Positions 35,301 to 42,779 are shown, counted from the stretch's first letter. The stretch: DNA of 64,000 nt from Streptomyces cellulosae (GCA_014655195.1 BNBH01000017.1:95513-159512), one strand, 5' to 3'. Notes: a model not told the origin generated them from the letters alone. Numbers and translations are program-made.

Positions 35301-35677
35301 CCGGCCGCGGCGACGGCGAACTCCGGGAGTGGCGCGAGGGCCCCGGGGCCTTTCCGGCCGAGCAACTGGTGCTGGCCGCCGGGCGGGGCGCCTCCCAGCA
35401 CGGGACCCTGATGTTCGGCGGCCACCTCAAGCGCTACCTGCAGCGGCTGAACCCGGTGGTGGCCGCGGTGGACGACCTCCTCGGGACGGCGGGATCGGCC
35501 GCCACGAGGGGTGCCGCCCCGCCGGGCGCCGAGGAGCTGGGCACCTGGCTGGCCGGGCACTGGACGGAACTCACCGACGCGGCGGCCGCACTGGAGGGGC
35601 CGGACGGGCCGGAGGGCGCGCTGGCCCGGCACTTCCTCCGCGACCTGGAACTGCTCGCCCGCTGGAGGGCCTCATGA
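32330..35677 (+). CDS. winged-helix protein with two phospholipase D-like domains
   Basis: A 1115-residue protein. GTG 32330 overlaps the helicase stop by 4 nt (GTGA) and follows GGAGG. An N-terminal winged-helix-like region (about 25-95, LVLLDAVRAGLNDVGQLTGH) is followed by a long linker. The first PLD-like domain (about 320-470) carries the HxK...D motif THAKLVVTD (His 416, Lys 418, Asp 423) and VTSALPLSGGG. The second (about 560-700) keeps the strand GSFNYLAFDG but has NRAALLVWDD where HxK is required, so it is probably inactive. The last 400 residues are helical and unassigned. PLD-like proteins of this kind include nucleases such as DISARM DrmC. Nuclease or scaffold function beside the helicase is inference. 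Confidence 0.75.
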   Translation: MSVAVVYVPCETVELQVRLGYGGALSPMELVLLDAVRAGLNDVGQLTGHLQLGRRIVHDLVYDLWRAGLLTADRSLSRIIVPPEVADQLDRGAPVPGAEYVREKRELMIDQITRRVLPARGPLSPPDPRLALPVGDDPVGLDRVPQSAVLRALDESLKADERQPPTDRSHQPVDSGRRRKVLSYRLPPPGLERPRTRRWIELKVEPRWDEHDQQLTMTVVDDRVPAELRESASERLTQLAAEAPGGKPFSELRNIAMGALSEPPSPARALARLADRVETARGVPAGQRRAWHRELADDARQLEGLLRERADREMRVRPVTADEHERLVGQLIAQTTDQLVICSPRIHYQALRRHLPALEDAVRRDVRLVLLWGAADRDRDEEFDERTRNALEDLQRLGGKAGATQVVLPVTSARTHAKLVVTDHTTALVTSALPLSGGGRRSDVGLLLEQPGDDSPVITELLDWVRASVPSYEHSRLVQVRATDFRTAGAPAREPARRREELPEPAVEAPAEDPSVEASALELWVSGWTEYLRQAQVRLAARRLPAARLVTDATHRTLLRVALSRARRRLVIASDGLAAEIVDTGLVGALRARLEDGVEVTLVLPDATDLVGDRRQYGEARQRLLDLLASFPGRLRLVEGGNRAALLVWDDEAVVGSFNYLAFDGRYGRHRLASELSVRVSGAAAADAVARAAGAVGMPAGPEAAAGAGPGTGPDSAAALPSAGAAHAPAQRLLHAYAEQGTADPRLVAQVLGAAEDPWQLLELLGGSGPEDLVAVVAARCLADHRDGGLDGGQGGRAGRWQRWLIRHCWNTGQFVEAAVLRLGLPDTGFRPRARTAVLGAARAAHHPGAVAAVLEELVLEELVLEEGLSAGERVAAALGACSLLLLTGDASGHEALEVVRPQLDTPWREFVERVGAYWQAAYLPMPLELIRVSLDGSRREHERARLWEELEQRLAHARAMTFASPVSTRTHHALFNTPSGAFAELGRIVAGRGDGELREWREGPGAFPAEQLVLAAGRGASQHGTLMFGGHLKRYLQRLNPVVAAVDDLLGTAGSAATRGAAPPGAEELGTWLAGHWTELTDAAAALEGPDGPEGALARHFLRDLELLARWRAS

Positions 35678-38238
35678 CCGTACCCGCAGACTCTGTCGAC
35701 TCCCCGGACCCCGTCGACCAGGCCGGACCGCTGCTCGACACGGTGCTGCGGGACTGGGCGGGCCGCAGCCGGCACCCCGGGCTCGCCGTCGCCCTGGCCG
35801 ACGGCCGGACACTCGCCCCCGGCGAGGCGGCCGCCCTGGTGCTGCGGGGCCTGGCCGAACCGATGACCGATGCGCAGGGGCTGCACCGCCTGGTCGACGA
35901 GGGCGAGTTCACCGTCGTCGCCGACTTCCTGGACACCGCCAGCTCCCCCGCCGGCCCGGCCAGCACCGCCCTGCCGCGGGGCGTACGCGCCGGCCTCGAC
36001 ACCCGGCTTGACGCCGCCCAGCAGGAGGCCCTCGCCACCGTACGGTCCCGGGTCGCCCTGCTGCGCCGGCGCGCCTCCCGCAGCTCGACCGCCCTCCCGG
36101 CGGGCCTGGCACGGCGGGTCGAGGAGGCCGCGCTACGCCGGTGCGCCGAGGCGACGGCCCTGCTCGACAAGGCCGAGGCCGCCGTGTTCCGCACCGAGCA
36201 GCGGCAGCAGCAAGAACTGCGCGCGGAACTCGGCGCCGCGGAGCTGTCCGAGGCCCACGCCGCGGCGGTCCTGGCCTGCCTGGACGCCAACGAGTTCGAG
36301 GCGGCCCGCAGGCTGCTGACGGCAGAGGACATCGACATGAACGGCAGCAGCCCCGCCTGGGTGCCCCGCCCGCCCCGCTGGGACCCCGCGCTCGGCCGCG
36401 GCCTCCCGGAGATCCTCAGCCACTACCCGCCCGAGTCCGTGCCGCCGCGGCACGACTATCTGACCCGCTACGTCCGCCTCGGCGAGTCCGACGTCCCGCT
36501 GCTGCAGTCGCTGCGCGCCCTCGCCGCGGACCGCCACGAGACCTCCGTCGCCGACTTCGCCTCCTGCCTGAGCGCGATGCTCGGCGAGGACGTGCGCAAA
36601 CCCGTGACCTTCCGGGGCAACGGCTACCACACCCTGCTGACCGGGCTGGACGACGCCCGACTGCCGCACCTGCCGATCACCGACCCCACCGGAGTCGGTC
36701 TGTGGGTCTCCGCCACCGACGCGCCGCCATCCGACGAACTGCCGCGGCCGCTGGTCTGGTTCGTGCCCACGGCCGGTCCGGCCCCGGCCACGCCGGCCGG
36801 CGTTGCGGTGCTGACCGCCGTGGAGCTGCTGCGGGTCCTCGCCCCGCCGCCGGCCGGTCTGCTGTCGGCACCCGCCCACCGGCGGATCAACCTGCTGCGC
36901 CTGCTGGTCCCCCGGCTGGGCCCGTGCGCCCTGGCGTTCCCCGGCGCGGGCATCGCCCTCAACGGCGGCACCCCGCGCGAGGCGCTGGCCTGGCTCCTCG
37001 ACCTGCACGCCGTGGTCCCCGACGCGGCTGTTGTGCACGCCCTGGACTACGAGTCCGAGGGCCATCCGCTGGCCATGCGGATGCTGCTGGACGAGGTGCT
37101 GCCGCAGCGGTCCGCCGACGGCCGGCTCGGCCACACCGGACTGGCCCTGGTCCGCACCCCCGAGTTCCGGGCCCGGGTGCGCTCCGAGGTGACCGACGGG
37201 CTCCCCGCCGAGGAACGGGCCGCGCTGGGCCTGGCGTACGCCCTGCACCCGGAGGAGCCGTTCTGGGTCGCTGACATCCTGACCGACCTCCCGCTGGCCG
37301 GCCTGCCCGACGACTTCCCCCGACGCTCCGGGCAGCTCTTCGACGCCGAGGAGGTCCTGGACCGGCTGTGCGAACAGGGTCTTCTGCGGCGCGCGGCGCT
37401 CCCCGACGGCGCCAGCGGCTACCGCACCCTGCGGGCCGGCCTGGGCGCCCTGCTCTCCGAGGGCGCGAGCGAGCAGGCCGCTGCGGCCGTGGAGGTCCTG
37501 CTGCAGCGCCTGGAGGAGGCCAGGGCCTTCACCCGCGCCGCGCACACCGAGAAGGCGGTACGGCACCACGCGCATCAGGCCGACAACAACCTGGCGGTCA
37601 TCCTGGCGACTCTCGACGAGCTCGGCGAGAAACTCGACGACGACGCGGCTGCCAAGGTGAACCGGGTCAAGCAGATGCTGCCCCGGCTCGGCGGGGAGCA
37701 GATCCGCACCGCGGTCTCCGGCCACCAGGCGCCGTCGACCGTGCACGACCTGGGTGAGCTGCTACTCAAGGTCACCCGGGATGTCGAGTTCAACGAGGGC
37801 GTACGGATCACCTTCCGCAGCGAGCTGGCCGGCGGGGCGCCGGTGCAGGCCGTACGCATCGGTCTGGAGACCGCGTTCGAGAACCTGATCCGCAACGCGG
37901 CCCAGGCGGTGCGCTCACTGCGGGCGGCCGGATCAGCGGACGCGGTCCGCGGCGGCCCGGACGTCGTGGTGCGGCTCCGGCGGCCCGACGAGGACGACGG
38001 CCCGGCCGGGACCGGCGGGTGGTTCCAGGTGGACATCGAGGACACCGGGCCCGGACTCACCGAGGAGGAAAGCGAGTTGCTGCGCACCGGCGAGCACCTG
38101 TCCCGGCACGGCACCGGCGGCACCGGGCTGTCGGCCACGCGGGGGCTGGTACGGGAGGCAGGCGGGCGGCTCGACATCCTGGACCGCTCCCCGCTCGGCG
38201 GCGCCCATCTGCGGGTCCGGCTGCCCGTCGCGCGCTGA
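35674..38238 (+). CDS. soluble histidine-kinase-like ATPase (HATPase_c at C-terminus)
   Basis: An 854-residue protein; ATG 35674 overlaps the PLD gene stop (ATGA). Residues about 1-600 have no recognised domain but contain coiled-coil-prone Arg/Glu/Ala-rich helices (100-220). From about 625 a degenerate dimerisation/phospho-acceptor helix appears (AVRHHAHQADNNLAVILATL), then a GHKL ATPase: N-box FENLIRNAAQAV (near 736), G1 DIEDTGPGL (near 787) and G2 RHGTGGTGLSATRGLV (near 812). There is no membrane segment, so the stimulus is intracellular. The convergent neighbour encodes a receiver-domain regulator, which is the probable partner. The unknown N-terminal 600 residues may sense the state of the helicase and PLD proteins. 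Confidence 0.75.
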   Translation: MTVPADSVDSPDPVDQAGPLLDTVLRDWAGRSRHPGLAVALADGRTLAPGEAAALVLRGLAEPMTDAQGLHRLVDEGEFTVVADFLDTASSPAGPASTALPRGVRAGLDTRLDAAQQEALATVRSRVALLRRRASRSSTALPAGLARRVEEAALRRCAEATALLDKAEAAVFRTEQRQQQELRAELGAAELSEAHAAAVLACLDANEFEAARRLLTAEDIDMNGSSPAWVPRPPRWDPALGRGLPEILSHYPPESVPPRHDYLTRYVRLGESDVPLLQSLRALAADRHETSVADFASCLSAMLGEDVRKPVTFRGNGYHTLLTGLDDARLPHLPITDPTGVGLWVSATDAPPSDELPRPLVWFVPTAGPAPATPAGVAVLTAVELLRVLAPPPAGLLSAPAHRRINLLRLLVPRLGPCALAFPGAGIALNGGTPREALAWLLDLHAVVPDAAVVHALDYESEGHPLAMRMLLDEVLPQRSADGRLGHTGLALVRTPEFRARVRSEVTDGLPAEERAALGLAYALHPEEPFWVADILTDLPLAGLPDDFPRRSGQLFDAEEVLDRLCEQGLLRRAALPDGASGYRTLRAGLGALLSEGASEQAAAAVEVLLQRLEEARAFTRAAHTEKAVRHHAHQADNNLAVILATLDELGEKLDDDAAAKVNRVKQMLPRLGGEQIRTAVSGHQAPSTVHDLGELLLKVTRDVEFNEGVRITFRSELAGGAPVQAVRIGLETAFENLIRNAAQAVRSLRAAGSADAVRGGPDVVVRLRRPDEDDGPAGTGGWFQVDIEDTGPGLTEEESELLRTGEHLSRHGTGGTGLSATRGLVREAGGRLDILDRSPLGGAHLRVRLPVAR

Positions 38239-38255
38239 CGGCGGCTGCTCGGTCC

Positions 38256-39473
38256 TCATCCCGGGTGCTGCTGGAGGAAGGCGCGCATCTGACCTTCCGC
38301 CTCCTCCACCGTGCCGTTCCGGAGGGTCCCGCGCACCCGGTCGGCGGCCTGGCGGCAGCGCTGCAGCGCCGCGTTCCGGCCGCTGCCCCCGGCGTCCAGT
38401 CTCTCGTCGGCGCGCAGGGCCGCCCACTCCAGCCAGGTCTCGGCCCGCCTTCTGCGGTGCTTCGGGTCCTGGGACACCAGGGCCTCGGCGGCCGTCCTGA
38501 TGACCGTCAGGTCGACCTGGGGCGTGCCCTTGTGGATGATGCCGACCAAGCGGTAACGGGCCCGCTGCACCAGGGTGCTGTCGTAGAGGTCGCCCGACGG
38601 CGGTGCCATGGTCATCAGCGAGGCCGGCACCTCGGTGTGGCGGGCCAGCCACGCCACGACCTCCAGGCCCCACCGGTCGTCCAGCCCCGGGGTCAGATGC
38701 AGGTCCACCAGCGCCCCAGCGAGCTGCCTCACCTCGGCCTCCCGATCGCGCTGCAGCCGCCACCACTCGTCCAGCGAGCGGACGGTGAGACAGGAGAACC
38801 CGAAGCCCTCGAGCGCGCTCTCGATCAGGTCGGCCATCTGGTCCTCCACCACCAGAATGCGCCGCCGCTCGTCGGCCCGCAGCCGCTCCCGAACCGGGTC
38901 GCAGAGGCGGTCACCGGGGAAGAAGTCCAGGAACCCTTCCAGACCGTCGAGTTGGCGCAGGACCTCCGGGTCCGCGCCTTCGAGCACCTCCAGCAGCCGG
39001 TCGCGGCACGCGAACACCCCGTTCCAGCGGTCGGGTTCGACCTGTGGGTGACAGACGCGCGGGTCGCCGTGCCACAGGCCGATCAGCGGGGCGAGTTCCG
39101 CCGGGCCCGGCGGCTCGGACAGGTCGCGCAACTTCCCTACGCCCGAGATGAATTCCTCGGCGTCGACTCGGACCGCCTGCAGGTCGAGAGTGTACGGGCG
39201 GCCCCTGACCCGCTTGGGCACCGGCAGTCCGGTCCGGCGCAGGCTGCTGAAGTGCTGGGCCAGCGCCGCCTCGGAGGCGATCGCGGGGCGCCCGGCACCG
39301 TCACGGACCCACGCCATCATGTCCTGCTCCCGCACGCCGTACCGTAACCGCAGCGCCAGTACCACCAGCACCGCACCGGCGAGCCCGGCGGGCGGCTCCA
39401 GCGGTGTCCCGTCCCGCTCGACGGCGAGGTCGCCCAGGACCCGGATGCGGCACTGCTCCCCCATGTCTGCCAT
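38256..39473 (-). CDS. SARP-like regulator with a C-terminal receiver domain
   Basis: A 405-residue protein. The N-terminus (IRVLGDLAVERDGTPLEPPA ... AALAQHFSSLRRTGLP ... YTLDLQAVRVDAEEFISGVG) is a SARP/OmpR-like winged helix followed by a BTAD-like stretch. From about 205 to 320 comes a receiver domain: acidic pocket RRILVVEDQMAD, candidate phospho-Asp in GALVDLHL and conserved Lys in VGIIHKGT. This is the reverse of the usual receiver-then-effector order. It converges on the histidine-kinase-like gene with a 17-nt gap and diverges from the deoxyribosyltransferase-S1 gene, so it could control one or both units in response to phosphorylation. Confidence 0.75.
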   Translation of the reverse strand: MADMGEQCRIRVLGDLAVERDGTPLEPPAGLAGAVLVVLALRLRYGVREQDMMAWVRDGAGRPAIASEAALAQHFSSLRRTGLPVPKRVRGRPYTLDLQAVRVDAEEFISGVGKLRDLSEPPGPAELAPLIGLWHGDPRVCHPQVEPDRWNGVFACRDRLLEVLEGADPEVLRQLDGLEGFLDFFPGDRLCDPVRERLRADERRRILVVEDQMADLIESALEGFGFSCLTVRSLDEWWRLQRDREAEVRQLAGALVDLHLTPGLDDRWGLEVVAWLARHTEVPASLMTMAPPSGDLYDSTLVQRARYRLVGIIHKGTPQVDLTVIRTAAEALVSQDPKHRRRRAETWLEWAALRADERLDAGGSGRNAALQRCRQAADRVRGTLRNGTVEEAEGQMRAFLQQHPG

Positions 39474-39659
39474 AGGTCAATTGTGCAGCGGCCAACCCAT
39501 GCGTGGGGGCCGTACGTTGAGGTCACTTTGAGCCCGCGCCCGGGGACGGCGGAGGGGTGCCGCGGAAACTCAGCGGACGAAGCGGGGAAAAACCGGTTGT
39601 GCCCGGGAGTCTCATATCAACGGGGCGCAGCAGGCGCCTCCTCCCGGAAGGCAACCGCC

Positions 39660-40970
39660 ATGCATGACATCCGACTCACCCGCGACGAGCAGACCGTTCC
39701 CGGCAACGTGCTCGTCATCACGCCCATGGGCAAGAAAATCCTCCGCAACGACGACGAGTTCGACTTCGACTGGCACTTCCAGGACGTCATCAGCCCGGTC
39801 GTCACGGAGGCCGGCATGACGCCGGTCCGCGCCGACAGCGTCTACGGCCCGGCCAACGTGCTGGACGTGGTGTGGCGCGGCATCCAGCAGGCCGAGGTCT
39901 GCATCGTCGACTTCTCCTGCCGGACGCCCAACGTGGCCATGGAGTACATGGCCGCCAAGCTGATCGGCAAGCGCATGATCTACCTCGCGCAGCACGCGGA
40001 CGACATCCCCAGCGACGTCCGCGGGCTGCGCCACATCCCGTACACCCCGCTGTACGCGGACATGGCCCGGATGCGGGCGGAGCTGCGGCAGCAGCTGGAG
40101 GCGGTGCGCCTGGAGCCCGCCCAGGAGATGGCGCTGATCCCGCTGGCGACCGGCGGGGTCACCCCGGCCCGCGCCCAGGTCGTCAGCGTCTCCGCGGACT
40201 TCGCGGTGGTACGGGCCGCCGACGGCACCCTGGGGGTGCTCAGCGGCGAGGATGTCGACTGGTCGCGGATCGTCACCGACATGACCCGGTTCTGCACGGT
40301 GGGTGAGTGGCTGGACGGCGCCTTCGAGATGCTCCCGGCGGGCGGCACCAAGTACACGCTGCTCAGCGGCCAGCAGAACCCCTGGCGCCAGCTGGAGGCC
40401 ACCCACCCGGTGGGGCACACCTTCACCGGCACGGTGCACAGCGTGCGGCAGGTGGGGGTGTTCGTCCGGATCTCCGGGTCCGTCAACGGCCTGGTGCCGC
40501 GCAGCTCGCTGCCGGCCGGGACGGAACTCACCCCGGGGAGCCAGGTGGAGGTGACGGTGCTGTCGGTGGAGAGCCGCCGGCGCCGGGTCACCCTGGCCCT
40601 GGCGCAGGGCAGGGCGCAGGGCCGGGGCCGGCCTGTGGTGCCCTTTCCGTCCTCCGGGGCGACGTCGGCCGGGGCGTCGCCCGGGGTGGCGCTGCACGAG
40701 CGGCTGGAGGGCGAGGTGGTGAAGATCGCCCCGGAGGGCCAGGGCGGCTATGTGCTGCTGCGGGTCCCCGACCGTGAGCGCCCGGTGTTCCTGCACTGCT
40801 CCGCGATGAGCGGACAGCTGCGGCATGACCTCAACCACGGTGGGATCGAGCTCGGCGAGATCCTCGACCTTGAGGTGAGCAGCATCAACCTCCACCAGGA
40901 CAAGGTCTGCGTCCGGGACGTCGAGCCCAAGGACGAGGACGGGCCGGAGGACCTTCCCCAGGCCGCCTGA
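39660..40970 (+). CDS. nucleoside deoxyribosyltransferase/TIR-like domain fused to two S1 domains
   Basis: A 436-residue protein starting at 39660 (MHDIRLTRDEQ). Residues about 15-145 match the nucleoside 2-deoxyribosyltransferase-like conflict family: VLVITPMGKKI, DFDWHFQDVISPVVTEAGM, VWRGIQQAEVCIVDFSCRTP then NVAMEYMAAKLIGK, and GLRHIPYTP. Residues about 250-315 form a canonical S1 domain (VGHTFTGTVHSVRQVGVFVR ... NGLVPRSSL). Residues about 343-425 form a second S1/OB-like domain (LHERLEGEVVKIAPEGQGGY ... LEVSSINLHQDKVCV). The fusion suggests a nucleotide- or NAD-cleaving effector controlled by RNA or ssDNA binding. It diverges from the SARP-receiver gene across 186 nt and ends at a strong hairpin. 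Confidence 0.75.
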   Translation: MHDIRLTRDEQTVPGNVLVITPMGKKILRNDDEFDFDWHFQDVISPVVTEAGMTPVRADSVYGPANVLDVVWRGIQQAEVCIVDFSCRTPNVAMEYMAAKLIGKRMIYLAQHADDIPSDVRGLRHIPYTPLYADMARMRAELRQQLEAVRLEPAQEMALIPLATGGVTPARAQVVSVSADFAVVRAADGTLGVLSGEDVDWSRIVTDMTRFCTVGEWLDGAFEMLPAGGTKYTLLSGQQNPWRQLEATHPVGHTFTGTVHSVRQVGVFVRISGSVNGLVPRSSLPAGTELTPGSQVEVTVLSVESRRRRVTLALAQGRAQGRGRPVVPFPSSGATSAGASPGVALHERLEGEVVKIAPEGQGGYVLLRVPDRERPVFLHCSAMSGQLRHDLNHGGIELGEILDLEVSSINLHQDKVCVRDVEPKDEDGPEDLPQAA

Positions 40971-40983
40971 CCCCTCTCCCCCT

Positions 40984-41017
40984 CCCCGGGGCGCCGTGAC
41001 ATCACGGCGCCCCGGGG
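40984..41017. terminator. 15-bp hairpin terminator after the S1-fusion gene
   Basis: CCCCGGGGCGCCGTG (40984-40998) and its exact complement (41003-41017) flank an ACAT loop, 13 nt beyond the stop at 40970. It should end the upstream transcript and separates it from the 2-TM gene that starts 44 nt later. Confidence 0.8.
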
Positions 41018-41060
41018 TCACCCGGCCCCACAAGGCACCCGACCCGAAGGAGAACCCACC

Positions 41061-41510
41061 ATGTCGCTCAACGCATCCCCCGGCACGTCCACCGACGAGA
41101 CCCTGAAACTGGGCCTGTACAAGCTGGTGGTCGAGATGGCCGACCGCATCTCGGTGCGCCGCGGCAAGGCGAACGCCTACTTCCTCGCCGTGCAGACCAC
41201 CCTGGTGACAGGCGCCGCCGCGCTCCCGGCCACGCCGCTCGCCGCGGCCGCCGAACTCGCCGTCGCACTGCTGCTGTCCACCGTCTGGTGGCTGCGGCTG
41301 CGCTCGTACCGCGACCTCAACCAAGCGAAGTTCCGCACCGTCCTGGCCCTGGAGACCCGCCTCCCGGCGGCCCTCTACACCGACGAACAGGCGGCCCTGC
41401 CGTCCCGGTTCCTCGAACTCGGCCGGACCGAACGCCTGGTCCCCTGGGCCTTCGCGGCCCTGCACTGCGCCGCCTTCGTCGCCCACATCGCCCCGGGCCT
41501 GCCGGGCTAA
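41061..41510 (+). CDS. small two-TM protein, SLATT-like candidate effector
   Basis: A 149-residue protein; the start at 41061 follows AAGGAGAACCCACC. It begins with an amphipathic helix (GLYKLVVEMADRISVRRGKA), then two adjacent hydrophobic segments (about 43-80, FLAVQTTLVTGAAALPATPL and LAVALLLSTVWWLRL), a basic loop LRSYRDLNQAKFRTVLALE and a final hydrophobic helix (VPWAFAALHCAAFVAHIA). This layout resembles the small 2-TM (SLATT-like) proteins found beside nucleotide-signal effectors, which are thought to form pores. It lies directly after the S1-fusion gene. The family call is tentative. Confidence 0.55.
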   Translation: MSLNASPGTSTDETLKLGLYKLVVEMADRISVRRGKANAYFLAVQTTLVTGAAALPATPLAAAAELAVALLLSTVWWLRLRSYRDLNQAKFRTVLALETRLPAALYTDEQAALPSRFLELGRTERLVPWAFAALHCAAFVAHIAPGLPG

Positions 41511-41557
41511 CGGATGCCGGGGTCATGCGGGCGCCCGGACGCTGCCAGGCTGCCGCC

Positions 41558-41880
41558 ATGGATCTCGGACTCGCGGGGAAGACCGCCTTCGCCACCGGGG
41601 GAAGTGCCGGAACCGGCCTGGCCGTCGCCCGCGCGCTGCGGGACGAGGGGGCGACGGCCACCGTCTGCCGGCGGGCCCCCGACCGGCTCGAGGCGTCGGG
41701 GCTGCCCGGCGTCCGGGCCGACATCACCGACCCGGACGCACTGGCCCAGGCCGTCGACGAGGCCGCCGAGCGGATGGGCGGCTCGACCTGCTGGTCGCCG
41801 ACGCCAGCGGCCCGTACAGCGGCGGCCTGCTGGACTCCACCCCCGAGGACTGGCTGCGCACCTGTGGCGTTTCCCTGCGA
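41558..41880 (+). pseudogene. short-chain dehydrogenase, 5' half with frameshift
   Basis: ATG 41558 begins a normal SDR (MDLGLAGKTAFATGGSAGTG, with the TGxxxGxG loop slightly altered, then AVARALRDEGATATVCRR). Near 41782 one C is missing: the frame loses SDR character and the next frame continues GLDLLVADASGPYSGGLLDS and TPEDWLRT. After about 41880 SDR sequence stops and response-regulator sequence follows in the same frame, so the 3' half of the gene, including the catalytic Tyr-Lys, is gone. Confidence 0.75.
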
Positions 41881-41911
41881 GTTGGCCGAGGCGGCCGATC
41901 GCTCCGTATCG

Positions 41912-42480
41912 TGCTGGCCGAAGACAACGTGCGGCTGTGCGAAGGGCTCATCGGCCATGAGGTGGCACCGGCTTTCTGAGACGCATAAGCACTGATCGCC
42001 GCGGTCGAGGAGCATGCCCCCGACATCCGCAGTGACGGACGTACGTATGCCGCCTGGTTCCCAGCATGAGGGCCTGCACGCGGCAGTACGGCTGCGTGAG
42101 CAGTGCCCCCGCTCCCGGCCCTGGTACTCAGTCGACACGTGCGGCGGACGTACATCGCCGGACTCCTGGACCCCGGCGTCGAATCGGGCGTCGGCTACCT
42201 GCTCAAGGACCGAGCCGGCCGGGTTGAGGAGTTCGTGGCCGCGCTGCACAAGATGGCGGACGGCGGAACAGTGGTCGCCCCTGAGGCGGTGCGCCAGTTA
42301 CTGCGCCGCCGCCCGCGATCCATGAGTATTTCGCTCCGCACGAACACGAGGTACTGGCACTGATCGCCGAGGGCGGGTCGAACGGCGTGGTCGCCAAGAA
42401 GCTGGTGGTTTCCGAAGCCGCGTCAGCAGACACACCGGCACCATCTTCACCAAGCTGGACCTGCCTCCAACAGGATCCGT
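41912..42480 (+). pseudogene. NarL/LuxR-family response regulator, decayed by multiple frameshifts
   Basis: Pieces in successive frames reconstruct a response regulator: LRIVLAEDNVRLCEGL (41912 on), TSAVTDVRMPPGSQHEGLHA then AVRLREQ (about 42018-42100, phospho-Asp region), GLLDPGVESGVGYLLKDRAG then RVEEFVAALHKMADGGTVVA (about 42160-42290), then the LuxR helix-turn-helix HEHEVLALIAEGGSNGVVAK and KLVVSEAA, and HTGTIFTKLDLPPT (to about 42480). At least three frame changes and a missing segment after the first piece make it non-functional. Its 5' end is joined in frame to the truncated SDR, indicating a deletion between two genes. Confidence 0.75.
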
Positions 42481-42621
42481 CCAGCTCGACTTTCCTAATG
42501 ACGGGCGACCGGACTCACTGACGGTGATCAGTCGCAGAGTTGTGTCAGCGACTCCCCGACAAGGCCGTTACGGGTGTGGTGACACCTTGCTCCGGTCGGC
42601 CTCGCCAACGGGAGTCGAGCG

Positions 42622-42756
42622 TCATATCAGCGTCAAGAGTCCCGAAGACAGGGCATCACGCAGCCGCTCCAGCCAGTCACTCCAGTACAAACCCGCAGGT
42701 GAGGCGGGCTCGGAGGGTTCAACCTGCTGGATATCGCGAAACAAGTCGAGACCCAC
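42622..42756 (-). CDS. short ORF of unknown function
   Basis: A 44-residue frame from GTG 42756 (GLDLFRDIQQVEPSEPASPA ... GLYWSDWLERLRDALSSGLL) with GGAG five nucleotides before the start. It lies between the decayed regulator and the right-hand repeat of the island. The sequence looks protein-like (amphipathic helix with Trp/Leu), but I do not recognise it; it may be the end of a lost gene. Confidence 0.3.
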   Translation of the reverse strand: MGLDLFRDIQQVEPSEPASPAGLYWSDWLERLRDALSSGLLTLI

Positions 42757-42779
42757 CGACACTCCTGCTGAACCGCAGG

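Noticed and set aside
28566..35677. DISARM system (helicase plus PLD)
   Set aside because: The helicase is UPF1-like with a pseudokinase rather than DrmA/DrmD-type, and no methyltransferase or DUF1998 gene is present.
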